Below, piece by piece: positions 15,949 through 23,233 of a stretch of DNA of 34,696 bases (positions are counted from its first letter, which is position 1; each line of letters begins with the position of its first letter). Made by a program: the position numbers and the translations under genes. The notes below the pieces were generated by a model, which had not been told where the DNA came from, did no database searches, and saw only the letters and a program-made list of their open reading frames with translations. The stretch is from Chloroflexota bacterium (GTDB taxonomy: Bacteria; Chloroflexota; Dehalococcoidia; UBA2979), in assembly GCA_016875635.1 (NCBI GenBank), contig VGPD01000025.1, positions 1 through 34,696 on the forward strand. Direction: 5' to 3'.

Positions 15949-17649
15949 TTACTTGGCCAACGCGCCCATGCGTTCCCGGATGGCGGACTTCAGGTCAGCC
16001 TCCTTGAACGGCAGGCCGGTGTACTGGGTGATTGCCTGCGCGTTGACGCCCATGGAGCGCAGCCGCGACGCGAACTGTCCGAGGTAGTTGAGCTCCGGCA
16101 CGAGCACCAGACGCTTAGCCCTCAAGGCGTCCAGCAACGCCGGGGGCATCGGGTTCAGGAACATGGTGTAGTACCAGCCGAGGTCCGCGCCCTCGACCGT
16201 GAGTTCGCGCCATGCCGCCAGCGCGGAACCCTTTGAACCACCCCACGGAAGCAGGGCGACCGGGGCGCTGGTGCGCTCCGCCTCGAAGGTGCCGTCTTCC
16301 AGCACCTTCAGCTTCGCGAAGCGACGATCCGTCATTTGCACGTGGATGTTCGGGAGGTGAGTGGTGTCACCTTCCTCGTCGTGCTCGGAGCCGTTCGCCA
16401 CGTAGGCGCCGGGGCCGCCGGGTACCGGGAACGGCGTGACACCATCACCGGCGTACCGCCGGTTTCCTGCCTTGCCATCCGAGACCGTCCGGTATTCCTG
16501 CTTCACCTTCGAAGCATCGGGGATCACGATGTCCTGCGCGCGCTCCGCGATGGAGGCTTCCGAGAGCAGGATGACCGGCCCCTGGTATCGCTCCGCCCAG
16601 TTGACGGCGTGCCCGGCGGCCCAGAACGCCTCTTCCGGGTTGCCAGGGGCGATGACCGGAACGCTCATGTCACCGTGGCTCGGGTTGATGGCGGCGTAGA
16701 GGTCTGACTGCTCGGTCTTGGTCGGCAGGCCGGTGGCTGGCCCACCTCGCTGCACGTTCACCACGACCAACGGGATCTCCGCCATCCACGCGAGTCCCAA
16801 GCCCTCGCCCATCAGGCTGAGGCCGGGGCCAGCAGTGGAGGTCATGACCTTGCGGCCCGCGAAGCCCGAACCCACCAGCGCGCCGATGGACTCGATCTCG
16901 GAGGAGGACTGCCCGACGAACTTGTCCATGCCAACCAGGTTCTGCTCCATGAAGGTCAGCATGGTCGTGGCCGGCGAGATCGGGTAGCCAATGAACGTGT
17001 CGAGCCCGGCGGCCATCGCACCGAGGCAGGCGGCCTCGAAGCCCCGGATCATGACGCGCGGTTCGCTGTGCGTGGGCGGCGGGTCAAGCGGGGTCACGGA
17101 GAGGCCGGACTTCTTGCCCTCCTCCGCGCCCATCCGCAGGGCCGCGATGTTGCCGTCGATGATCTGCTTGTCGCTCGCGCGTCCTCGTGTCCACCGCTTG
17201 ACGATGAATGCCTCGATCGCGGCGATATCGATGCTGGCCATCTGCGCGACGGCGCCGATGAGGATGATGGTGGAGGCGAGCGGGTTACCTGCCTCACGCG
17301 CCATCTTGTCTGCGGCGATGCCATAGGCTCGGCTGTTGACCGTCACCTCGAACTCTTCCGAGTTGTAGACGACGATGCCGCCCTCACGGAGGTCCGGAAG
17401 GTTGGTGTCATACGCGTACTGGTTCTGGGCGACCAGCACGTCGAGCCAGTCACCCGGAGTCAGGATCGGCTCGCTGGAGACGCGCGCCTGGCCCCAGGCA
17501 GGGCCGCCCTTGATCTGCGAGGGGAACGTGGAGAAGGTCAGGATGTGATAGCCGCCCGTGGCCGCGGCGGAGGCCATCAGGTCGGCCCCGCCGACGACGC
17601 CCTGTCCGCCTTCACCCGCGAATCGGACGACGAGGTTCTTACTACTCAT
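15949..17649 (-). CDS. korA: 2-oxoacid:ferredoxin oxidoreductase, fused gamma-alpha subunit
   Basis: 566 residues. The N-terminal gamma domain (about 1-185) starts LVVRFAGEGGQGVVGGADL, with FSTFPSQIKGGPAWGQARVS, typical of KorA-type fusions. The alpha domain begins near 200 (IRGFEAACLGAMAAGLDTFIGYPISPATTMLTFM), with the pyruvate/2-oxoacid motif GYPISP-T, and continues with MTSTAGPGLSLMGEGLGLAWMAEIPLVVV, which is transketolase-like. The C-terminal part (LVLVPELNYLGQFASRLR) binds coenzyme A or the partner subunit. With korB it forms an oxygen-sensitive complex that makes succinyl-CoA, CO2 and reduced ferredoxin; succinyl-CoA specificity is inferred. Transcription is likely from the promoter at 17801-17830, with a leader of about 145 nt. 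Confidence 0.92.
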   Translation of the reverse strand: MSSKNLVVRFAGEGGQGVVGGADLMASAAATGGYHILTFSTFPSQIKGGPAWGQARVSSEPILTPGDWLDVLVAQNQYAYDTNLPDLREGGIVVYNSEEFEVTVNSRAYGIAADKMAREAGNPLASTIILIGAVAQMASIDIAAIEAFIVKRWTRGRASDKQIIDGNIAALRMGAEEGKKSGLSVTPLDPPPTHSEPRVMIRGFEAACLGAMAAGLDTFIGYPISPATTMLTFMEQNLVGMDKFVGQSSSEIESIGALVGSGFAGRKVMTSTAGPGLSLMGEGLGLAWMAEIPLVVVNVQRGGPATGLPTKTEQSDLYAAINPSHGDMSVPVIAPGNPEEAFWAAGHAVNWAERYQGPVILLSEASIAERAQDIVIPDASKVKQEYRTVSDGKAGNRRYAGDGVTPFPVPGGPGAYVANGSEHDEEGDTTHLPNIHVQMTDRRFAKLKVLEDGTFEAERTSAPVALLPWGGSKGSALAAWRELTVEGADLGWYYTMFLNPMPPALLDALRAKRLVLVPELNYLGQFASRLRSMGVNAQAITQYTGLPFKEADLKSAIRERMGALAK

Positions 17650-17736
17650 GTGGCGATCCGACTTCCCTGCTCCGCCATAGCGCTCCGCCAGCGGGGAGGA
17701 TGAGCCTCCCTCGACCGATGCGCCAACGTCAAGGCG

Positions 17737-17774
17737 GCGTCTGCGGTGGCTCCATCCGGCATGGCCTCAGACGC
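17737..17774 (-). other. Inverted repeat in the korAB leader
   Basis: Perfect 7-bp repeat GCGTCTG (17737-17743) / CAGACGC (17768-17774) with a 24-nt loop, inside the predicted korAB 5' untranslated region. A second hairpin, GGGAGG (17694-17699) / CCTCCC (17705-17710) with a 5-nt loop, lies nearer the start codon. Function unknown. Confidence 0.4.
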
Positions 17775-17800
17775 AAGCGCCTGTCGTGCATAACGCGTTC

Positions 17801-17830
17801 ATTATCGGCTTGAGCCGCACCTAGACTCAA
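17801..17830 (-). promoter_or_regulatory. korAB promoter
   Basis: On the minus strand: -35 TTGAGT (17825-17830), 18-bp spacer, -10 GATAAT (17801-17806). Predicted start near 17794, about 145 nt before the korA ATG. The rest of the 397-base gap up to the RAM gene (17831-18046) holds only the -10 region of that gene and the tandem decamer. Confidence 0.65.
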
Positions 17831-17976
17831 CGACGCGGGGAGGCGCGCTTCAGCGAGGTGCGATTCGAGGCTTACGGGGGGTCATGGTAACAGCGCCATG
17901 CGCCCCGCGCACGGGTGAAAGATTGCGCATTCCATCACCATCTCGAAGACGGCGACCGTGCCCGGGGCCGCCCTCC

Positions 17977-17999
17977 TACAATGTCGGCCAATGTCGGCC
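17977..17999 (+). promoter_or_regulatory. -10 box and tandem decamer before the RAM-domain gene
   Basis: TACAAT (17977-17982) is a good -10 hexamer. It overlaps two contiguous copies of the decamer AATGTCGGCC (17980-17989 and 17990-17999) at the expected transcription start. No good -35 is seen, which leaves room for an activator. Confidence 0.45.
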
Positions 18000-18046
18000 T
18001 CCCGCACAGGAGACGCCCGACAGGTCAGTGCGTCCCCGGAGCGCCC

Positions 18047-18280
18047 GTGATCAAAGCGTTCGTCCTGGTTGTCACGCACCCCGGCGCCACCCGAAAGGTC
18101 GCGCAGCAGATCCGGGCGCTGCCACACGTCCTGGAGGTCCACGAGGTGATGGGGCCGTACGACATCGTCGCGGTCATCGAGACGGATACCTTGCAGGAAA
18201 TCCCGGGCATCCTGGCCGACCGCATCCGCACGCTGGACGGCATCCAGTCCACCACCTCACTGGTGGCGTTCCCCCAGTAG
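18047..18280 (+). CDS. Stand-alone Lrp/AsnC ligand-binding (RAM) domain protein, 77 aa
   Basis: Start GTG at 18047 with GGAG (18038-18041) 5 nt upstream, giving MIKAFVLVVTHPGATRKV. An ATG at 17981 in the same frame would add 22 residues but overlaps the -10 box. The whole protein is one alpha-beta RAM domain (VKAFVLV-T.PG, VHEVMGPYDIVAVIETD, LADRIRTLDGIQSTTSLVAF) without the helix-turn-helix of Lrp/AsnC regulators. Such proteins bind amino acids or other small ligands and form oligomers, sometimes with full-length Lrp proteins. It is divergent from korAB and may sense a metabolite, but no target is visible. Confidence 0.88.
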   Translation: MIKAFVLVVTHPGATRKVAQQIRALPHVLEVHEVMGPYDIVAVIETDTLQEIPGILADRIRTLDGIQSTTSLVAFPQ

Positions 18281-18312
18281 ACCTCGATACGCGGTGGGCC
18301 CGGATAGGGACG

Positions 18313-18342
18313 GCCGGGACGCGCGGCGCGCGGCGTCCCGGC
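18313..18342. terminator. Bidirectional hairpin between convergent genes
   Basis: Perfect 10-bp inverted repeat GCCGGGACGC (18313-18322) / GCGTCCCGGC (18333-18342), 10-nt loop, in the 68-base gap between the RAM gene (+) and the MFS gene (-). It can act on both strands; there is no strong T-run on either side. Confidence 0.65.
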
Positions 18343-18348
18343 GGTTAC

Positions 18349-19638
18349 CTACCCGGTTGAGGCGCCCGCGGGCTCCCCGGCCGACATCGTGGACATCTGC
18401 CGCAGCGCAGGCGCCGAGGCCAGCACGATCAGCGCGAACGCCGTCACGGAAAGCGCACCAATCGCGACGGCCGCCGGAGCGCCGAGCCACTGGGCCAGCG
18501 CGCCGGCGGGGAGACCTCCCAGCTGCGCCATGAAGTAGGTCATCGACCACACGCCCATGACGCGACCCCGAAGCTCGTCCGGCACGCGTAGCTGCAACGT
18601 CGTCATCCCCAGGTTGAGGTACATCGAGGAGACGAAGCCGCCCGCGAAGAGCAGGACGAGCGACAGCGGGAACACGCGTGAGTATGCGAACCCGGCGATG
18701 CACACTCCGAACAGCGCCGCCGAGACCGACATCACCATCCCGGCATGGCCGCCCGTCCCGATGCGGATGATTGCGAACGTCCCGAGAAAACCGCCGACGC
18801 CGGCCGCAGCCTCCATCCACCCGAACCCGGTCGGCCCGACCTTGAGGATATCGTCCGCGAAAATCGGCAGCAGCGCCTGGTAGGACCCTCCAAACACAGA
18901 CGTGAAGAACGACAGCCCGATCGTCGCGAGGAAGATCGGTTCACGCGCGATGTGCCGGATCCCCTCGAGCATCCCGCCGTCCGGGCCAGCCGGCCGAGGT
19001 GCGACCGGCTTCAACGTGACCATCTGCAGCAGGAGGGTGGAAAGGGCGAATCCGGCCGCTGTCACGAAGAACGCCTGGCCGATGCCAATGACCGCGATCA
19101 GCACGCCGGCCGCCGCCGGCCCCACCACTCGCATCGTGTTCCATACCGTGGACACCATGGCCACCGCGCTTGCCATCGAACGCATGTCGATCAGCCTGGG
19201 CAGGATCGCGCTGTAGGCCGGGTTCGCCAGCGCCGCGAGGGCGCCGGTGAAGACGCCCCACGCGATCACCATCCAGATGTTGACCACACCACCAATGACC
19301 GCGAGCGCGAGCGCGAAACTGGAGACGGCCGTCAGGCTCTGCGACCAGAACAGGATCTTCCGGTGCTCGTACCGGTCGGCCAGAATGCCCGCTGGGACGC
19401 TGAGCACGATGGTGGGGATCGCCGAGGCGACGGCGACAATGCCGAGCCACAGGGGGTCCTTGTCGAGCCCGTCCTTGGATGCAACGAGCCAGCCGGTGCC
19501 GATGAAGCGGAACTGCAGGCCAAAAACACGCGAGAACATCGCCACCCAATAGCGGCGGAACGGTCCGGACGAGAGCGCACCCCAGCGCGAACCGCCCGTC
19601 GCAGGCGCACCGCCCGGCCTTGATCCGCTCCATGCCAT
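18349..19638 (-). CDS. MFS transporter (EntS/MFS_3-like)
   Basis: 429 residues, about 12 predicted membrane segments. Typical MFS features: FRRYWVAMFSRVFGLQ at the first helix, and the loop-2/3 signature PAGILADRYEHRKIL (variant of GxLaDRxGrR). Central loop near 205 (KPVAPRPAGPDGGMLEGI) is followed by the second six helices, with GGLPAGALAQWLGAPAAVAIGALSV near the end. This resembles the EntS group of exporters. The substrate is unknown; being the last gene of an operon with two alpha/beta hydrolases it may export or import their substrate or product. It starts 21 bases after the stop of the second hydrolase. Confidence 0.85.
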   Translation of the reverse strand: MAWSGSRPGGAPATGGSRWGALSSGPFRRYWVAMFSRVFGLQFRFIGTGWLVASKDGLDKDPLWLGIVAVASAIPTIVLSVPAGILADRYEHRKILFWSQSLTAVSSFALALAVIGGVVNIWMVIAWGVFTGALAALANPAYSAILPRLIDMRSMASAVAMVSTVWNTMRVVGPAAAGVLIAVIGIGQAFFVTAAGFALSTLLLQMVTLKPVAPRPAGPDGGMLEGIRHIAREPIFLATIGLSFFTSVFGGSYQALLPIFADDILKVGPTGFGWMEAAAGVGGFLGTFAIIRIGTGGHAGMVMSVSAALFGVCIAGFAYSRVFPLSLVLLFAGGFVSSMYLNLGMTTLQLRVPDELRGRVMGVWSMTYFMAQLGGLPAGALAQWLGAPAAVAIGALSVTAFALIVLASAPALRQMSTMSAGEPAGASTG

Positions 19639-19659
19639 GGGTCTGCCCTCGCCTGCCTG

Positions 19660-20511
19660 TTACGCGGACGCGTGTGCCGCGAAGAACGCGGAGGCGATGG
19701 TGATCCATTCGCGCTCCATATCGTGGTACGTCGAATGGCCGGCCTTCTCCAGCGTCACGGAGCGCGCCGGCCGAATCGCCATGTCCATGTCCTGCAGTGC
19801 CTGCGCGGACAGGACCTGCGAGCGGCCACCCCGAATGAAGAAGATCGGCCGGTTGATTGTCCGCGCGGCGTCCCAGAGGTCGGCGGGCTGCCAGTGCATC
19901 GGGGCGTTCGGGTCATGTTTCGGTGACCAGCCGCCGGGGACCTGCTTCAAGGCCTCACGCTCCATGAGTGCGTGCGCCCAGTCTGGCGTCAGCGGCACCG
20001 TCGGGCGGCGTGTCTCCGTCCACTCCGCGGGCGTCGCGAAGACCCGATGTCTGCCTCCCGGGTATTGCCTCTGGTTGTTTGCCTCCCGGTCGGGGGCGTC
20101 CAGATTCAGTGCGGGGGGAATGTCATTCGCGAGTGCGCAGATGATGCGGTCCGGGTGCTTCGCCGTGTACGCGATGGTGTGGTGCCCACCCATTGACTGG
20201 CCAACCAGGACGAACCGCTGGAACCCCATCTGGTCCACGAATGCCTCGAGGTCGGCGAGGTAGTCCTCCGTGCGATAACGGTCGGCGGGCGCCCATTCCG
20301 ACTCGCCGTGCCCTCGCTGGTCCAGCAGGTACACGTGATACTCGCCAGCGAAATGCTCCGCGACTCGGCGCCACGAGCCCCAGACGCTTGTCAGGCCATG
20401 CAGGAACAGCATCACGGGCGCACCGGCGCAAGGCGACGGGTACTCGACGTAGTGCAACTGCAGTCCGCTCACGGCTGTCGTCCGGTGGGACGGTTCAGTG
20501 GCTGTGGTCAT
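19660..20511 (-). CDS. Alpha/beta hydrolase (paralog 1)
   Basis: 283 residues from the ATG at 20511 with GAGGGGAG about 9 nt upstream. Alpha/beta hydrolase fold: oxyanion segment VMLFLHGLTSVWGSWR, LLDQRGHGESEW, nucleophile elbow VGQSMGGHH, and a C-terminal EKAGHSTYHDM that carries the catalytic His. The acid residue is not evident: the usual RGxxS segment reads RGGRSQVLS. By eye about half the residues match the neighbouring paralog, including the RGHGxSEW, GQSMGGH, NDIPPA, PGGxHRV, RGGxSxV and DMEREWI blocks, so the two arose by gene duplication. Substrate unknown (lactonase, esterase or haloalkane dehalogenase-like enzymes share this fold). Confidence 0.85.
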   Translation of the reverse strand: MTTATEPSHRTTAVSGLQLHYVEYPSPCAGAPVMLFLHGLTSVWGSWRRVAEHFAGEYHVYLLDQRGHGESEWAPADRYRTEDYLADLEAFVDQMGFQRFVLVGQSMGGHHTIAYTAKHPDRIICALANDIPPALNLDAPDREANNQRQYPGGRHRVFATPAEWTETRRPTVPLTPDWAHALMEREALKQVPGGWSPKHDPNAPMHWQPADLWDAARTINRPIFFIRGGRSQVLSAQALQDMDMAIRPARSVTLEKAGHSTYHDMEREWITIASAFFAAHASA

Positions 20512-20569
20512 ATCAACCCACTCCCCTCGTGCCTCGATCCCCGCCGAGCCCGGCGTGGGCGGCCACACC

Positions 20570-21448
20570 CTAGGCCATCGCGAGAGACCGTGGCGATCCA
20601 CTATCCCCGGCGTGTGCCGCGACAAACGCGGAGGCGACCGCTATCCATTCACGCTCCATGTCCTGGTACGTCGCATGCCCCGCTCGCTCGAGCGTGACCG
20701 AACGGGCATGGGGCGTGGCCATCACCATGTCCTGGAGCTTCTGCGCGCCCACGACCTCCGACTGGCCGCCGCGTATGAACAGCATCGGCCGGGTGATCTC
20801 CGGCATCATTGGCCACAGGTCCTGGGGAACCCAGCCCACCTGGGCGAGCGGATCCCAGTTCGGGATCCAGCCCTCGTCCGTCGGGATGAGTAGCTGCTCG
20901 GCGTCGAGCTGATGCGCCCATGCCGGTGTCGTGGGATTCGCCGCCTGCCGGCGTTCCATCCATTGCTCCCACGTCGCATAGACACGGTGTTTCCCGCCCG
21001 GAAGTCGCTTCTGTCGGGACTCCGGGTCAGTGGGGATCTTCTTCGCCGGGGGGATATCGTTGATCACGGCGCAGATCACGCGGTGCGGATGGCGCCAGGC
21101 GTAGAGCAGGGAGTTGTGTCCTCCCATCGATTGGCCGACCAGCACAAACCGATCCAGCCCAACCGCATCGACCCATGCCTCGAAGTCCGCCACGTACGAC
21201 TCGGTGTCGTACCACTCTGGAGTCGGCGACCACTCCGACTGCCCGTGGCCACGCTGATCCAGCGCCAGAACGTGATAGTCCGGTGCGAAGTGCTCCTGGA
21301 TCCGCCGGAAGCTCTCCCAGTTCGCGAACATGCCGTGTAAGAACACCATCTTGGTCGCATCAGGGTGGGGGGCGCCGAAGTCGACATAATGCAGGCGCAT
21401 CCCGTTTGCGATCACATTGTTATGCGCCGGCTGAACGGCGGTGGTCAT
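20570..21448 (-). CDS. Alpha/beta hydrolase (paralog 2)
   Basis: 292 residues from the ATG at 21448, with GAGGGGA upstream; longer upstream extensions are open but have no ribosome site. Oxyanion region VFLHGMFANWESFRR, LALDQRGHGQSEW, nucleophile elbow VGQSMGGHNS and His segment ERAGHATYQDM. First gene of the operon (paralog 2, paralog 1, MFS), likely transcribed from a minus-strand -10-like TATGTT (21496-21501) between it and the divergent peroxiredoxin. Compared with paralog 1 it carries a longer loop (KKIPTDPESRQKRLPGGK, LLIPTDEGWIPNW) and an extra C-terminal tail (GDSGSPRSLAMA). Confidence 0.85.
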   Translation of the reverse strand: MTTAVQPAHNNVIANGMRLHYVDFGAPHPDATKMVFLHGMFANWESFRRIQEHFAPDYHVLALDQRGHGQSEWSPTPEWYDTESYVADFEAWVDAVGLDRFVLVGQSMGGHNSLLYAWRHPHRVICAVINDIPPAKKIPTDPESRQKRLPGGKHRVYATWEQWMERRQAANPTTPAWAHQLDAEQLLIPTDEGWIPNWDPLAQVGWVPQDLWPMMPEITRPMLFIRGGQSEVVGAQKLQDMVMATPHARSVTLERAGHATYQDMEREWIAVASAFVAAHAGDSGSPRSLAMA

Positions 21449-21582
21449 CGTCCCCTCATTCACCAGATGCCTCGATCCCCCGCGAAACGCGCTCCAACAT
21501 AGCGCCCGACCTCCCACGCCGTCGCCCGGCGGTGGCATGCTGCGTCCCAAACCGACGGGCTCGCAGGCAGGGGAGGCCACCC

Positions 21583-22056
21583 ATGGCAGTGACACTGGAG
21601 GCGGGAGAGCAGGCGCCGGCATTCACCCTAAAGGACCAGGATGGCAGGACCCACCGCCTCGCCGACTACCGAGGCAGGACGGTCGTCCTCTACTTCTACC
21701 CGAAGGACGAAACGCCGGGCTGCATCAATGAGGCATGCTCGTTCCGCGACTACCACGATGAAATCCTGGCAACCGGCGCGGTGGTCCTCGGCGTCTCCAC
21801 GGACGACGCCGTCTCACACCAGAAGTTCGCCGCCCACTACGGGCTACCGTTCCCGCTGCTGGTCGACACCGAGGCGATGGTGGCGACGGCCTACGGCTCC
21901 TGGGGTGACAAGGTGTTGTATGGAAAGCACAGCATCGGCATGACCCGCTCCACGTTCGTCATCGGGCCAGACGGCAGACTGACCAAGGTCTGGAAGCGGG
22001 CGACCGCCGAGGGCCACGGCGAGGAGGTACTCAAACACCTGAGACGCGACTCGTAG
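21583..22056 (+). CDS. bcp: Thioredoxin-dependent peroxiredoxin (BCP/PrxQ type)
   Basis: 157 residues from the ATG at 21583, with GGGGAGG (21570-21576) 6 nt upstream. Reduces hydrogen peroxide and organic peroxides with electrons from thioredoxin. Peroxidatic Cys C47 in TPGCINEACSF with the resolving C52 five residues on, the PrxQ arrangement C-x4-C; other family text is APAFTLKDQDG, VLYFYPKDETPG, GVSTDD and GMTRSTFVI. Its ATG is divergent from the hydrolase operon. A hairpin-like element follows the stop. Confidence 0.94.
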   Translation: MAVTLEAGEQAPAFTLKDQDGRTHRLADYRGRTVVLYFYPKDETPGCINEACSFRDYHDEILATGAVVLGVSTDDAVSHQKFAAHYGLPFPLLVDTEAMVATAYGSWGDKVLYGKHSIGMTRSTFVIGPDGRLTKVWKRATAEGHGEEVLKHLRRDS

Positions 22057-22384
22057 TCACTCAACGTCGCGTTCTTCAGGCAGATGAACGGACGTCGACA
22101 ACCACCTCGGCTCAGACGTAATCATGTGATTCAAATTCAATGGATGCGTCAGTTATGGAGATAGTCGGCATCTCAAGCGATGTCGGTGTCACAGGCTGCG
22201 CAGCGATCAGAGCTGAGAGTCCCCATGACGGCGTCTGCCGCGCACGCGCTAGTGGAGGTTTCTGGAGCGTCGCCAACCCCGAAACGCAGGACAAGCATCG
22301 AGGTCTGGCGATCCAACCCCCGGCGAATGGAAGCGGGAGTGTGGATGAAACACTTCGCACTATCTATGTTATGTCCTTATGAGC
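22057..22384. other. Lower-GC intergenic stretch with no assignable gene
   Basis: 328 bases between the peroxiredoxin and mutM stops. The ends (about 22115-22180 and 22340-22380) are A/T-rich compared with the window. A plus-strand frame of 80 codons (22140-22382) and a minus-strand frame of 82 codons (22112-22360) are open, but neither has a ribosome site and neither product is recognisable; the plus frame has poor coding character. No tRNA, tmRNA or SRP RNA is seen. It may be the remnant of a lost gene or an acquired fragment. Confidence 0.5.
22065..22094 (+). terminator. Possible terminator after the peroxiredoxin gene
   Basis: Imperfect hairpin CGTCGCGTTC (22065-22074) / GAACGGACG (22086-22094): nine base pairs with one bulged G and an 11-nt loop, 9 bases after the stop. 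No T-run. Confidence 0.35.
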
Positions 22385-23206
22385 CTACTTCCGCTGGCAC
22401 CGGGGACAGAAGTGGGTACCCCGGCCAGCAACCCGAGCCTTGACGATGGTGGCACCGCAGCGCTCGCATGGCTGACCCTCACGGCGGAAGACATGGACAC
22501 GGAAGTGGTGCAGGCCCTCCGCGCCGAAGCCGTCGCGGTAGTCGCTGAAGGAAGAACCTCGGTCCGCCAGCGAGGCATGCAGCGTCTCCAGCACGGCTGC
22601 GTGGAGCCGCTTCGCGCGCGTCGGGCCGACCCGCGACGCCTCGGTACGCGGGTCGATCGAAGCGATCCAGCACGCCTCGTCGGCGTAGATGTTGCCCACG
22701 CCAGCGCAGACGGCCTGATCCAGCAGGACGGCCTTCACTGAGGTCTGTCGCCCCCGGAGACGCGAAAGCAGCCACTCCGGGGTGAATGCCTCGGATAACG
22801 CGTCCGGGCCGCTGTGTGGCATCGCCTCAGCAGCGTCCTCGACGAGGTGCCATGTCCCGAACTTGCGGAGGTCGTTGAAGCGCAGCGTGGAGCCGTCGTC
22901 GAGGTCGATCCGGGCGCGCTCGAAACGGCCGGGCGGCGCGTCAGAGGGCGCGTGAACGATCGAACCGGTCATGCGGAGGTGGATGACCCAGGTCAGCCCG
23001 TCATCCAGCCGAAGCAGCAGGTATTTCCCCTGGCGGTCAATGGCGGCCACTCCCCTGCCCCGCAGGCGCCGCTCGAGCGTCCTCGGCGGATCAGTCACCG
23101 CGAGGCGTTCGCCGCCCGCGTGGATACGGACGCGGGCGATGCGCCGGCCAACGAGCAGCGGCGTCAGGTCACGGCGGATCGTTTCGACCTCGGGAAGTTC
23201 AGGCAC
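22385..23206 (-). CDS. mutM: Formamidopyrimidine-DNA glycosylase
   Basis: Bifunctional glycosylase/AP lyase that removes 8-oxoguanine and formamidopyrimidines. 273 residues from a GTG at 23206, chosen because the enzyme must start (M)PELPEVET so that Pro2 becomes the catalytic amine after Met removal. Glu3 and a GKYLLLRL Lys are present, FNDLRKFGTW follows, and the helix-two-turn-helix is VKAVLLDQAVCAGVGNIYADE. The C-terminal zinc finger is C-x2-C-x16-C-x2-C (CERC ... CPRC). It begins 27 bases after the polA stop on the same strand, suggesting a repair operon polA-mutM. Confidence 0.96.
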   Translation of the reverse strand: MPELPEVETIRRDLTPLLVGRRIARVRIHAGGERLAVTDPPRTLERRLRGRGVAAIDRQGKYLLLRLDDGLTWVIHLRMTGSIVHAPSDAPPGRFERARIDLDDGSTLRFNDLRKFGTWHLVEDAAEAMPHSGPDALSEAFTPEWLLSRLRGRQTSVKAVLLDQAVCAGVGNIYADEACWIASIDPRTEASRVGPTRAKRLHAAVLETLHASLADRGSSFSDYRDGFGAEGLHHFRVHVFRREGQPCERCGATIVKARVAGRGTHFCPRCQRK

Positions 23207-23233
23207 CGCGCACCCGTTCACCCACCCGAGGCC

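Noticed and set aside
22140-22382. An 80-codon plus-strand frame in the low-GC stretch
   Set aside because: No ribosome site or promoter and no recognisable product; kept only as part of the unassigned stretch.
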